Assembly (NCBI RefSeq): GCF_002295065.1
Contig: NZ_NSGG01000010.1
Span: 165,433 to 229,432 of the forward strand
Direction: 5' to 3'
Source of the DNA: Mesorhizobium sp. WSM3859
GTDB lineage: Bacteria; Pseudomonadota; Alphaproteobacteria; Rhizobiales; Rhizobiaceae
DNA: 64,000 nt
The notes below the pieces were generated by a model, which was given only the letters and a program-made list of their open reading frames with translations, had not been told where the DNA came from and did not search any database. How positions within the stretch are numbered: the stretch's first letter is position 1; every line of letters starts with the position of its first letter. Made by a program: the position numbers and the translations under genes. Below, piece after piece: positions 24,779-33,026 of this stretch.

Positions 24779-25810
24779 ATGGCAAAGCGACCGACAATCA
24801 CCGACCTCGCGCGCATCTCGGGCGTCAGCGTCGCCACCGTCGACCGGGTGCTGAACAGCCGCCTCCCAGTGCGTGAGGAGACGGCGCGCCGGGTCTACGA
24901 CGCCGCCACCGAGATAGGCTATCACGCCGCCGGGCTGATCAAGCAGCGCATGCGCCAGGAATTGCCGGAATATCGGCTCGGCTTCCTGCTGCTCAGGGGC
25001 AATGATGTCTTCTATGGCGATTTCGCGAAGGAGCTCGAACTGGCGGTCGCGCAGTCGCAGCGCTTTCGCGGCACTGCGACGATCGATTTCGCCGCCTCGC
25101 TGGCGCCCGATGAGATCGCCGCGCAGATGCGCAGGCTGGCGGCCAAGTCGAGAGCCATCGCCGTCGTCGGCCCGGACCATCCCAACCTCACGGCGGTCGT
25201 GGAAACGCTGAAGGCGAGGGGACAGCCGGTCTTCTCGCTTCTGTCGGACTTCGCCGCCGGCATCCGCGAGGGCTATGTCGGGCTCGACAACCGCAAGGTC
25301 GGGCGCAGCGCGGCGTGGATGATCGCCAAGGCCGCTAGGAAGCCGGGCAAGGTGGCGCTGTTCGTCGGCAGCCATCGCTTCCACGGCCATGAGCTGCGCG
25401 AGATCGGCTTCCGCTCTTATTTCCGCGAGCATGCGCCGGACTTCACCGTGATGGAGACGCTGGTCAACCTCGAGGCCAATGACGTGACGCATGACGCCAT
25501 GCTCGATCTCCTGGCGCGCCATCCCGATCTCGCCGGCTGCTATGTTGCCGGCGGCGGCATGGAAGGCGCGGTCTCGGCGCTGAGGACGGCGAACCCGGCT
25601 GAGATGCCAGTCGTCATCTGCAACGAGATCAACGCCGTCTCGCGCGCGGCGCTTGCCGACAACATTCTCACCATGGTGATCTCGACGCCGCTCTCCGCGC
25701 TCTGCCGGGAACTCGTCGGGCTGATGGCGCATGCCATCGAAAGCGGTGCCGCCAATGCGCCTGGGCAGACCTTCCTGCCCTTCGACATCTATCTGCCGGA
25801 AAACATCTAG
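24779..25810 (+). CDS. LacI-family transcriptional regulator
   Basis: The 343-residue protein has an N-terminal helix-turn-helix (TITDLARISGVSVATVDRVLN) and a sugar-binding-type sensor domain. Start MAKRPTIT at 24779 has GCGAGG about 8 nt upstream. Divergent from the MocDEF-like genes across 188 bp that carry TGATAG half-sites, so it probably regulates them and possibly the downstream importer in response to a sugar or inositol ligand. Confidence 0.88.
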   Translation: MAKRPTITDLARISGVSVATVDRVLNSRLPVREETARRVYDAATEIGYHAAGLIKQRMRQELPEYRLGFLLLRGNDVFYGDFAKELELAVAQSQRFRGTATIDFAASLAPDEIAAQMRRLAAKSRAIAVVGPDHPNLTAVVETLKARGQPVFSLLSDFAAGIREGYVGLDNRKVGRSAAWMIAKAARKPGKVALFVGSHRFHGHELREIGFRSYFREHAPDFTVMETLVNLEANDVTHDAMLDLLARHPDLAGCYVAGGGMEGAVSALRTANPAEMPVVICNEINAVSRAALADNILTMVISTPLSALCRELVGLMAHAIESGAANAPGQTFLPFDIYLPENI

Positions 25811-25820
25811 CGTCCGCCGT

Positions 25821-25851
25821 GAAAGAATCCATCAGGCTGATGGATTCTTTC
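25821..25851. repeat. 31-bp perfect palindrome after the LacI gene
   Basis: GAAAGAATCCATCAG (25821-25835) and CTGATGGATTCTTTC (25837-25851) are exact reverse complements around one base. The stem has almost no loop and lacks a U-run, unlike a typical terminator. It lies 10 bp after the stop. Confidence 0.8.
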
Positions 25852-25970
25852 ATGGCGGGTTGCTCCTATTCGGGCCTAGGTTTCAACGATTTTTGTCGTC
25901 GTCATGCTCCTGATGAACGAAAAACCGGCCACCCCGGTCGGAATCGCCCTTGACGTTTCCCAAACCAAAT

Positions 25971-25984
25971 GGAATAAATATTTC
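25971..25984. promoter_or_regulatory. IolR-like box upstream of the 26 kb importer
   Basis: GGAA-TAAATA-TTTC matches the GGAA-N6-TTCC pattern reported for rhizobial IolR with one mismatch. It lies in an AT-rich stretch about 170 bp before the binding-protein start. The 340-bp gap also holds the palindrome at 25821-25851; no gene is visible. Confidence 0.45.
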
Positions 25985-26150
25985 ACTAACTAGGCCTTTT
26001 GGTTCTTTCGTTCCGAAGCGCCTGTTCGAACGGAGGAAGAGGCGTCCAGCCGGATTGGCGACGCCGCGTGGCCGCAGGGAAAGATTCCCCGGGCAAACCG
26101 GGGATTCCGGTTCAATGGGTGCAGCCGGACACCAAGTGGAGGAGAATAAA

Positions 26151-27092
26151 ATGAAGAAACTTCTTTTGGGCGTCGCGCTTTCGGCGCTGATGTGTTCATC
26201 CGCCTTCGCCGCCAAGATCGGCGTTTCGATGGCCCTTTTCGACGACAACTTCCTCACCGTCCTGCGCAACGGCATGATCGCGCAGGCTAAGGGCATGAGC
26301 GGCGTCGAGCTTCAGGTCGAGGACGCGCAAAACGACGTTGCCAAGCAACTCGACCAGATCAAGAACTTCGCCGCCTCGGGCGTCGATGCGATCATCGTCA
26401 ACCCGGTCGATACCTCGGCCACCCAGGCGATGTCGGATGCGGCCGCCGCGGCCAAGATCCCGCTGGTCTATGTCAATCGCGAGCCGGTCAACGTCGACAA
26501 GCTGCCCGACAACCAGGCTTTCGTCGCTTCCAACGAAGCCGATTCCGGCACGCTCGAGACCAAGGAAGTCTGCCGCCTGTTCAAGGAAGCCGGCAAGAAG
26601 GAAGCCAATGTCTATGTGATCATGGGCGAACTTTCCAACCAGGCCGCGGTGCAGCGCACCAAGGACATCGACGAGGTTATCGCCACGCCGGACTGCAACT
26701 TCATCAAGATCATCGACAAGCAGACCTCGAACTGGAAGCGTGACGAGGCGCAGAACCTGATGACCAACTGGCTGTCGTCCGGCAAGGCGTTCGATGGTGT
26801 CATCGCCAACAACGACGAAAGCGCCATCGGCGCCATCCAGGCGATGAAGGCGGCCAATATCGACATGAAGTCGGTCGTCGTCGGCGGCGTCGACGCCACC
26901 CAGGACGCGCTGGTTGCCATGCAGGCCGGCGATCTCGACGCAACGGTCTTCCAGGACGCCGCCGGCCAGGGCGCCGGCGCGCTCGACGCGGCGCTGAAGC
27001 TCGCCAAGGGCGAGAAGGTGGACAAGAAGGTCTACATCCCCTTCCAGCTCGTGACGCCGGCGAACATCGACAAGTTCTTGAAGAAGAACTGA
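26151..27092 (+). CDS. Sugar/inositol (rhizopine MocB-like) ABC substrate-binding protein
   Basis: The 313-residue periplasmic protein has a Sec signal (MKKLLLGVALSALMCSSAFA) and the type I sugar-binding fold (IGVSMALFDDNF, AIIVNPVDTSA, VIANNDESAIGAI, VVVGGVDATQDAL). Start 26151 follows GGAGGAG. The class binds ribose, inositol or rhizopine; an inositol-type ligand is inferred from the dehydrogenase and MocDEF genes around it. Two hairpins separate it from the permease, the usual way to make binding protein in excess. Confidence 0.85.
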   Translation: MKKLLLGVALSALMCSSAFAAKIGVSMALFDDNFLTVLRNGMIAQAKGMSGVELQVEDAQNDVAKQLDQIKNFAASGVDAIIVNPVDTSATQAMSDAAAAAKIPLVYVNREPVNVDKLPDNQAFVASNEADSGTLETKEVCRLFKEAGKKEANVYVIMGELSNQAAVQRTKDIDEVIATPDCNFIKIIDKQTSNWKRDEAQNLMTNWLSSGKAFDGVIANNDESAIGAIQAMKAANIDMKSVVVGGVDATQDALVAMQAGDLDATVFQDAAGQGAGALDAALKLAKGEKVDKKVYIPFQLVTPANIDKFLKKN

Positions 27093-27106
27093 GGCGCCTC
27101 GATACC

Positions 27107-27166
27107 AGCGGCGCGTCCAATCGGAACAGACGCGCCGCTTCGCCCTTCCTCCCGCCCGCGCGGGAG
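27107..27166 (+). terminator. Two hairpins between binding-protein and permease genes
   Basis: AGCGGCGCGTC (27107-27117) pairs perfectly with 27129-27139, and CTCCCGC (27149-27155) with GCGGGAG (27160-27166). Neither has a long U-run. They likely stabilise or partly terminate the upstream message. Confidence 0.6.
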
Positions 27167-27200
27167 GCAGGACAAGGTGCGCCCGACGGAGGAAGAAGAC

Positions 27201-28277
27201 GTGTCACAGACATCGCATGGCATTGGCGGGCTGAGCTATGACGCCAAGAAGCGTCCATGGCCGGCCGAGTTCAACGTGTTCCTGGCGCTGGTCATCCTGG
27301 TCGGCGCCTTCGAGCTGGTCGGCCGTGTCTTCCTCGGCGACAGCTTCCTGTTCAACACCCGCGAGAACGTCTCCGGCCTCTTCAACGAGCAGCGCCTGCA
27401 GATCATCATCCTGCAGGTGTCGATCGTCGGCATCATCGCCATCGGCGTCACCCAGGTCATCATCTGCGGCGGCATCGACCTGTCCTCGGGCTCGATCGTC
27501 GGCGCCACCGCCATGATCGCCATGAGCTTCGCGCAGGTCGCGACCGTCAACGGCAATCCCAACCCCAAGGCGATGTTTTTGGCACAGGGCTGGACCGACC
27601 TGCCGGTCATCGTGCCGCTGCTGGTCGCCATCGGCTGCGGCCTGTTCGCCGGCCTGATCAACGGCCTGCTGATCGCCTACACCCGTATCCCGCCCTTCAT
27701 CGCCACGCTCGGCATGATGGTCACCGCCCGCGGCATCGCCAAATGGTGGTCCAAGGGCCAGCCGATCTCCTTCCCGACCGACAGTTTCGCGGCCATCGGC
27801 AAGGGCCTGATGCCGGTCGTCATCTTCATATCGCTGGCGCTCCTCTTCCAGCTGATCCTGACCTATACGAAATACGGCAAGCACTGTTACGCCATCGGCT
27901 CCAATGAGGACGCCGCGCGCATGTCCGGTATCAAGATCGCCAACCACAAGGTGCTGGTCTATGCGATCGCCGGCATCCTGGCCGCGATCGCCGCAGTGGT
28001 GCTGTCGTCCAAGAATCTCACCGCCCAGGCCGGCATGGGCGTCATGTACGAACTCGACGCCATCGCCATGGCGGTCATCGGCGGCGTTTCGCTGTCGGGC
28101 GGGCGCGGCTCCATCATCGGCACCGTGATCGGTTCGCTGATCTTCGGCGTCATCATTTCCGGCTTCACCTTCCTGCGCCTCGACGCCTATTATCAGGAAA
28201 TGGTGAAGGGCGTGATCATCGTCGGCGCGGTCGTTCTCGATCAATGGCGCCAGCGCCGCCGGGCGATAGGAGCTTGA
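27201..28277 (+). CDS. Sugar ABC transporter permease (RbsC/FrcC type)
   Basis: The 358-residue membrane protein has about ten helices and the family loop GGIDLSSGSIVG, plus FIATLGMMVTARG and the coupling-helix region AIGSNEDAARMSGI. Start GTG at 27201 has GGAGGAA 6 nt upstream, better than the GTG at 27177. The ATPase gene follows after 2 bp. It forms an importer with the 26 kb binding protein. Confidence 0.92.
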   Translation: MSQTSHGIGGLSYDAKKRPWPAEFNVFLALVILVGAFELVGRVFLGDSFLFNTRENVSGLFNEQRLQIIILQVSIVGIIAIGVTQVIICGGIDLSSGSIVGATAMIAMSFAQVATVNGNPNPKAMFLAQGWTDLPVIVPLLVAIGCGLFAGLINGLLIAYTRIPPFIATLGMMVTARGIAKWWSKGQPISFPTDSFAAIGKGLMPVVIFISLALLFQLILTYTKYGKHCYAIGSNEDAARMSGIKIANHKVLVYAIAGILAAIAAVVLSSKNLTAQAGMGVMYELDAIAMAVIGGVSLSGGRGSIIGTVIGSLIFGVIISGFTFLRLDAYYQEMVKGVIIVGAVVLDQWRQRRRAIGA

Positions 28278-28279
28278 CC

Positions 28280-29050
28280 ATGTCGGACATCGTTCTGAAG
28301 ACCGAAAACCTCACCAAGCATTATGGCGGCGTGCACGCGCTGCAGGAGGCGAATTTCGAGCTGCGCAAGGGCGAGCATGTCGCCATCATGGGCGACAACG
28401 GCGCCGGCAAGTCGACCTTCGTGCGCCAGATCACCGGCGTCGAGCAGCGCACCGACGGCAAGATCTGGTTCGACGGCAAGGAGGTCAATTTCGCCGGCCC
28501 TATCGAGGCGCGCGAGGCGGGCATCGAAACCGTGTTCCAGAACCTCGCTTTGGCCGACGATCTCGACGTGCCGTCGAACCTGTTTCTCGGCCGCGAGAAG
28601 GTGCTGTTCAACCTCGGCCCCTTCTCCATCCTCGACCGCAAGGCGATGCGCAAGGCGACCGAGGCGGCGCTTGTCCGCACGGCGGTGAAGATACCGAATC
28701 TCTCCAGCACCATCCGCCACATGTCGGGCGGCCAGCGCCAATGCGTGGCGATCGCCAGGACGGCGACCTTCGCCTCCAAGCTGATCATCATGGACGAGCC
28801 GACGGCGGCGCTCGGCGTGCAGGAGACTGCGCAGGTCGAAAACATCATCCGCACGCTGAAGGAAAACGGCGAGCCGCTGATCCTGGTCAGCCACAACATG
28901 CGCCAGGTGTTCGACCTGGTCGACCGCATCGTCGTCTTCCGCCGTGGCCGCATCGTCGCCAATTTGCGCAAGCAGGACACCGACGGCAACGACATCGTCG
29001 CCTACATCACCGGCGCCAAGACCGGACAGGCGGAGCTGCAGGCGGCCTGA
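28280..29050 (+). CDS. Sugar ABC transporter ATP-binding protein, single-domain form
   Basis: The 256-residue protein has Walker A GDNGAGKST, the signature MSGGQRQ, Walker B LIIMDEPTAALG and a switch His in LVSHNM. It has one nucleotide-binding domain instead of the fused two (about 500 aa) of RbsA types, like FrcA. Start 28280 overlaps nothing and has AGGAG 5 nt before. A Gfo/Idh/MocA gene follows. Confidence 0.93.
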   Translation: MSDIVLKTENLTKHYGGVHALQEANFELRKGEHVAIMGDNGAGKSTFVRQITGVEQRTDGKIWFDGKEVNFAGPIEAREAGIETVFQNLALADDLDVPSNLFLGREKVLFNLGPFSILDRKAMRKATEAALVRTAVKIPNLSSTIRHMSGGQRQCVAIARTATFASKLIIMDEPTAALGVQETAQVENIIRTLKENGEPLILVSHNMRQVFDLVDRIVVFRRGRIVANLRKQDTDGNDIVAYITGAKTGQAELQAA

Positions 29051-29129
29051 CGGCGCCACGACGGGAACAACCAATCGTCTGCGTCGAGAGGCGCGGACCG
29101 CCTATAAACCCACCCTCGAAGGACATTCC

Positions 29130-30122
29130 ATGACACTCCGCTTCGCTCTTCTCGGCGCCGGCCGCATCGGCAAGGTGCACGCCCGCGCCGTCGGCTCAAA
29201 TCCGCAGGCAAAACTGGTCGCCGTGGCGGACGCCTTCGAGAAAGCGGCGACGGAACTGGCCACCGCCTATGGCGCGGAAGTCCGCACCATCGAGGCGATC
29301 GAAAAGGCCAAGGACATCGACGCCGTCATCATCTGCACGCCGACCGACACCCATGCCGACCTGATCGAGCGCTTCGCCAAGGCCGGCAAGGCGATCTTCT
29401 GCGAGAAGCCGATCGATCTCTCCGTCGAGCGCGTCGAAAAATGCCTGGCCGTGGTCGAGAAGACCGGCGCCACGCTGATGGTCGGCTTCAACCGCCGCTT
29501 CGATCCGCATTTCGCCGCGGTGCGCAAGGCGATCGACGATGGCGCCATCGGCACGGTCGAGATGGTCACCATCACGTCGCGCGATCCAGGCGCCCCGCCG
29601 CTCGACTACATCGCCCGCTCCGGGGGCATTTTTCGCGACATGACCATCCATGATTTCGACATGGCGCGCTTCCTGCTCGGCGAGGAGCCGGTTGCCGTCA
29701 GCGCCCACGCTTCGGTGCTGGTCGACAAGAAGATCGGCGAAGCCGGCGATTTCGATTCGGTCAGCGTTATCCTCGAGACCGTATCCGGCAAGCAGGCCGT
29801 CATCTCAAACTCGCGCCGCGCCACCTATGGCTACGACCAGCGCATCGAGGTGCATGGCTCCAAGGGCATGGTTGCGGCCGAGAACCAGCGGCCGGTGTCG
29901 ATCGAGCTCGCCAATGACAAGGGCTACACCCGTCCGCCGCTGCACGATTTCTTCATGACCCGCTACATCGACGCTTACGCCAACGAGATCGCCTCCTTCA
30001 TCGCCGCAGCGACTGCCGGCAAGAAGGCGGCGCCGAGCGGCAAGGATGGGCTGGTCGCGCTGAAGTTAGCCGACGCGGCGCTGAAGTCGGCGAAGACGGG
30101 CAAGACCGTCCGCGTCGACTGA
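29130..30122 (+). CDS. iolG: Inositol 2-dehydrogenase-like Gfo/Idh/MocA oxidoreductase
   Basis: The 330-residue NAD-dependent enzyme has the Rossmann motif LGAGRIGKVHARAV, the EKP motif in FCEKPIDL (Lys catalytic), and the DxxxH-type segment GGIFRDMTIHDFDMARFLLGE typical of myo-inositol 2-dehydrogenase. MocA of rhizopine catabolism is in the same family, so iolG or mocA are both possible. It follows the importer genes by 79 bp. Confidence 0.85.
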   Translation: MTLRFALLGAGRIGKVHARAVGSNPQAKLVAVADAFEKAATELATAYGAEVRTIEAIEKAKDIDAVIICTPTDTHADLIERFAKAGKAIFCEKPIDLSVERVEKCLAVVEKTGATLMVGFNRRFDPHFAAVRKAIDDGAIGTVEMVTITSRDPGAPPLDYIARSGGIFRDMTIHDFDMARFLLGEEPVAVSAHASVLVDKKIGEAGDFDSVSVILETVSGKQAVISNSRRATYGYDQRIEVHGSKGMVAAENQRPVSIELANDKGYTRPPLHDFFMTRYIDAYANEIASFIAAATAGKKAAPSGKDGLVALKLADAALKSAKTGKTVRVD

Positions 30123-30154
30123 TCGTTAGAAACACGGATTACAGGAGCACAGCG

Positions 30155-30949
30155 ATGAGCGTTTTGGCCGATCGCAATTCAGAAACGCGCGCCATCGTCA
30201 CCGGCGGCGCGCAGGGTATCGGCTTCGCCGTCGCCGAGGCGCTTGCCGATGAGGGCTGCCGCGCGCTGGCGCTGATCGGCCGTTCGCAGGAGAAGGGCGA
30301 CAAGGCGGTGGCGGCGCTGAAGAAAAACGGCGTCGATGCCATCTTCATCAGCGCCGATGTCGCCAAGGTCGCCGACTGCAAGCGCGCCGTCGAGACGGCG
30401 ATCAAGCATTTCGGCACGCTGAACGCTTTGGTCAACGCCGCCGCCACGTCGGCGCGCGGCTCACTGGTCGAGACGTCGGAAGAACTCTTCGACCAGATCT
30501 TTGACACCAATGTGCGCGGCCCCTTCTTCCTGATGCAGGGCCTTGTCGCGCATCTGCTGGAGCGCAAGGCGCCCGGCTCGATCGTCAACGTGCTGTCGAT
30601 GTCGGCCCATGCCGGCCAGTCCTTCCTCACGCCCTATTCGACCAGCAAGGGCGCGCTGATGACGCTGACCAAGAATGTTGCAAGCGCCTACCGAAAGAAC
30701 CGCATCCGCTGCAACGCCGTGCTGCCGGGATGGATGGACACCGAGGGCGAGGCGATCGTGCAGAAAAAATGGCATGGAGCGTCGGATGACTGGCTGGAGA
30801 AGGCCGAGGCCGCGCAGCCGATGGGCCAGCTGGTGAAGCCGGCGCAGCTTGCCCGATTGATCACCTATATGATCAGCCCCCAGGCCGGCGTCATGACGGG
30901 ATCGCTGGTCGACTACGATCAGAATATAGCCGGTGTGATCGGGGAGTAG
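30155..30949 (+). CDS. Short-chain dehydrogenase/reductase
   Basis: The 264-residue classical SDR has the cofactor loop GGAQGIG, the NAAATSARG segment, the Ser in VLSMSAHAG and the catalytic YSTSK. It follows the inositol dehydrogenase by 32 bp and is probably the last gene of the importer operon. A polyol or keto-inositol (for example scyllo-inosose or inosamine-derived ketone) is a reasonable but unproven substrate. Confidence 0.85.
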   Translation: MSVLADRNSETRAIVTGGAQGIGFAVAEALADEGCRALALIGRSQEKGDKAVAALKKNGVDAIFISADVAKVADCKRAVETAIKHFGTLNALVNAAATSARGSLVETSEELFDQIFDTNVRGPFFLMQGLVAHLLERKAPGSIVNVLSMSAHAGQSFLTPYSTSKGALMTLTKNVASAYRKNRIRCNAVLPGWMDTEGEAIVQKKWHGASDDWLEKAEAAQPMGQLVKPAQLARLITYMISPQAGVMTGSLVDYDQNIAGVIGE

Positions 30950-30976
30950 TGACAAACGCCCTCGCATCGACTATAT
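30949..30976 (+). promoter_or_regulatory. Candidate promoter of the aromatic leader
   Basis: GTGACA (30949-30954), 16 nt, then CTATAT (30971-30976) resembles a sigma-70 promoter. Transcription would start at about 30983, right at the ATG at 30984, so the leader mRNA would be leaderless. Confidence 0.45.
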
Positions 30977-30983
30977 GAGCCGC

Positions 30984-31061
30984 ATGATCCACCTGACCGC
31001 CTCGTTTTGGTACTTTAGCTACGGTAGCTCGCTGGCGGCGGGAGGATTGCGCTCGATCTGA
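30984..31061 (+). CDS. Aromatic leader peptide upstream of DAHP synthase
   Basis: A 25-codon ORF with Phe8-Trp9-Tyr10-Phe11-Ser12-Tyr13 in a row lies just before a strong terminator that precedes DAHP synthase. Five aromatic residues in six codons are highly unlikely by chance and mark a ribosome-mediated attenuator. There is no SD; the ATG at 30975 is also in frame. A promoter-like sequence would start RNA at the ATG, as reported for the S. meliloti trpE(G) leader trpL. The stop codon lies inside a hairpin (31055-31060 with 31068-31073). Confidence 0.72.
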   Translation: MIHLTASFWYFSYGSSLAAGGLRSI

Positions 31062-31109
31062 AAACTCCAGATCAAAATCCGACAAGCCGCCAGACCTGGC
31101 GGCTTTTTT
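31032..31109 (+). terminator. Attenuator: antiterminator and Rho-independent terminator
   Basis: The terminator stem AAGCCGCCA (31084-31092) with TGGCGGCTT (31097-31105) ends in TTTTTT (31104-31109). CTGGCGGC inside the leader ORF (31032-31039) can instead pair with GCCGCCAG (31086-31093), excluding the terminator. A pause hairpin GATCTG/CAGATC spans the leader stop. This is the three-segment logic of trp-type attenuation. Confidence 0.75.
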
Positions 31110-31149
31110 GTTTCAGCCGGCAGGTCTCCTAAACCAGGAGCAGAAAGCC

Positions 31150-32241
31150 GTGTTGACCACCACAGACGACCTTCGGGTCACCGAAATCAGAGCCTTGAGC
31201 ACGCCGGACGAGGTGATGCGCGAGATACCGCGCTCGCTCACGGCGACGCGCACCGTTGCCGCTTCGCGCAACGCCATCCATTCGATCCTTACCGGGGCCG
31301 ACGATCGACTGCTTGTCATCGTCGGCCCTTGCTCCATCCACGATCCGGTCGCGGCCGTTGACTATGCCAGCCGTCTGGCGGCGCTGCGCGAGGCCCTGGC
31401 CGACCGGCTCGAGATCGTCATGCGCGTCTATTTTGAGAAGCCGCGCACAACGGTCGGCTGGAAGGGGCTGATCAACGATCCCGACCTCGACGGCAGCTTC
31501 AACATCGAGAAGGGCTTGCGAATGGCGCGCAATGTGCTCTCGGCCGTCAACAATCTCGGCCTGCCGGCGGCGACCGAGTTCCTCGACATGACCATCCCGC
31601 AATATATTGCCGATCTCGTCGCCTGGGGCGCTATCGGCGCGCGCACCACCGAAAGCCAGATCCATCGCGAGCTGGCCTCCGGCCTGTCCTGCCCGGTCGG
31701 CTTCAAGAACGGCACCGACGGCAATCTCAGGATCGCCGGCGAGGCGGTGAAGTCGGCCGCGCAGCCGCACCATTTCATGGCGGTGACCAAAGGCGGCCGC
31801 AGCGCCATCGCAGCGACCACCGGCAATGAGGATTGCCATGTCATCCTGCGCGGCGGCATTCAGCCGAATTACGATGCCGCCAGCGTCGACGCGGCCGCCG
31901 CCGAGCTCGGCCGCATCGGTGTGGCGCCGCGGCTGATGATCGATGTCAGCCACGCCAACAGCGCCAAGAAGCCGGAGAACCAGCCCAAGGTAGCGCATGA
32001 TGTGGCGGGCCAGGTCGCGGCAGGCGACGAGCGCATCATCGGCGTCATGATCGAGAGCAATCTCGTCGCCGGCCGCCAGGACGTCGTGCCCGGCAAGCCG
32101 CTTACCTACGGCCAGAGCATCACCGATGGCTGCATCGACTGGGCGACCACCGAAACCGTGCTGCACGGCCTTGCCGGCGCCGTCGAATGGCGCCGGTCGG
32201 CGAAACGCGAGATGCTCGCGACCCGTCAGGGTGCGGCTTGA
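31150..32241 (+). CDS. 3-deoxy-7-phosphoheptulonate (DAHP) synthase, class I
   Basis: The 363-residue enzyme condenses PEP and erythrose 4-phosphate, entry to the shikimate pathway. Landmarks are VGPCSIHDP, MRVYFEKPRTTVGWKG, GARTTESQIHRELASG and the metal-binding IDVSHANS. The start GTG at 31150 has AGGAG 9 nt before it. It is downstream of a Phe/Trp/Tyr leader attenuator, so it is probably repressed when charged aromatic tRNAs are abundant. It resembles AroF/AroG/AroH; which isozyme is not decidable. Confidence 0.92.
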   Translation: MLTTTDDLRVTEIRALSTPDEVMREIPRSLTATRTVAASRNAIHSILTGADDRLLVIVGPCSIHDPVAAVDYASRLAALREALADRLEIVMRVYFEKPRTTVGWKGLINDPDLDGSFNIEKGLRMARNVLSAVNNLGLPAATEFLDMTIPQYIADLVAWGAIGARTTESQIHRELASGLSCPVGFKNGTDGNLRIAGEAVKSAAQPHHFMAVTKGGRSAIAATTGNEDCHVILRGGIQPNYDAASVDAAAAELGRIGVAPRLMIDVSHANSAKKPENQPKVAHDVAGQVAAGDERIIGVMIESNLVAGRQDVVPGKPLTYGQSITDGCIDWATTETVLHGLAGAVEWRRSAKREMLATRQGAA

Positions 32242-32263
32242 GCGAAACTGGAGAGGGCGGCGA

Positions 32264-32899
32264 TCACGCCGCCCTCAAGCCTTCCCAGGCCGTGAATATT
32301 GAAACGGCAAACAGCAGCAGCCCTGCACCGCGTCCGGCCAGGATGGTCGCGCGTGGATTGTCGACCAGCAGCCCCCGGCTGCGGCCGGCGGTGACGGCGA
32401 GCCCGCCATAGATCGCCGCCTGCGTGGCGACCGTCAGCAATCCCATGATCGTCGCCTGCATCCAGATCGGGCCGTAAGCCGGCTTCAGGAATTGCGGATA
32501 GACGGCAAGGATGAAGAGATAGGCCTTCGGATTGATCAGGCAGGTGACCAGGCCCTGGCGAAACGCCTTCCAGGCCGAGCGGCTGCCGGCCGGGCCGTCA
32601 TCGCCGACGGTGATCGAGCTGCGCATCAGCGAAATGCCGATATAGGCCATGTAGGCGGCGCCGGCGATAAGCAGCGGCGTGAACAGGATCGGCACGAAAT
32701 GCATGAGCAGGCCGACGCCGATCGCCCCATTCAGCGTGTGCACCGCACCGCCGAGCATGATGCCTGCGGTCGCGGCCAGGCCTCGATTGCTGCCGCCGGT
32801 CAGCGCATTGGCCAGCACGAACAGCATGTCCATGCCCGGAACGGCGATGATGCCGAACAGAAGCACGAAGAACAGCCAGAGGTTTTCGGTGTAGCTCAT
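32264..32899 (-). CDS. LysE/RhtB-family amino-acid exporter
   Basis: The 211-residue protein has five to six hydrophobic helices with the family's N-terminal segment FFVLLFGIIAVPGMDMLFV and the conserved FRQGLVTCLINPKAYLF. It exports an amino acid or homoserine lactone. It converges with DAHP synthase (22 bp) and is divergent from a WYL regulator, which shares a perfect inverted repeat with it and probably controls it. Confidence 0.87.
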   Translation of the reverse strand: MSYTENLWLFFVLLFGIIAVPGMDMLFVLANALTGGSNRGLAATAGIMLGGAVHTLNGAIGVGLLMHFVPILFTPLLIAGAAYMAYIGISLMRSSITVGDDGPAGSRSAWKAFRQGLVTCLINPKAYLFILAVYPQFLKPAYGPIWMQATIMGLLTVATQAAIYGGLAVTAGRSRGLLVDNPRATILAGRGAGLLLFAVSIFTAWEGLRAA

Positions 32900-32982
32900 G
32901 TCAGTTGCCTGTCGCCTCGTCCGCTTGGGTGCAAAGGAATCTGTTGATTTTCAAGCGGGTAGGCGGCCCTATTAGGTCACCC

Positions 32983-33006
32983 CAACTGACGGGGATGTGT
33001 CAGTTG
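32983..33006. promoter_or_regulatory. Candidate operator for the WYL regulator / LysE gene
   Basis: CAACTGAC (32983-32990), 8 bp, GTCAGTTG (32999-33006) is a perfect inverted repeat between the divergent genes. A third half-site GTCAGTTG lies at 32900-32907, next to the LysE start. Confidence 0.6.
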
Positions 33007-33026
33007 CATTTCGGTCGAGTGGAAAA

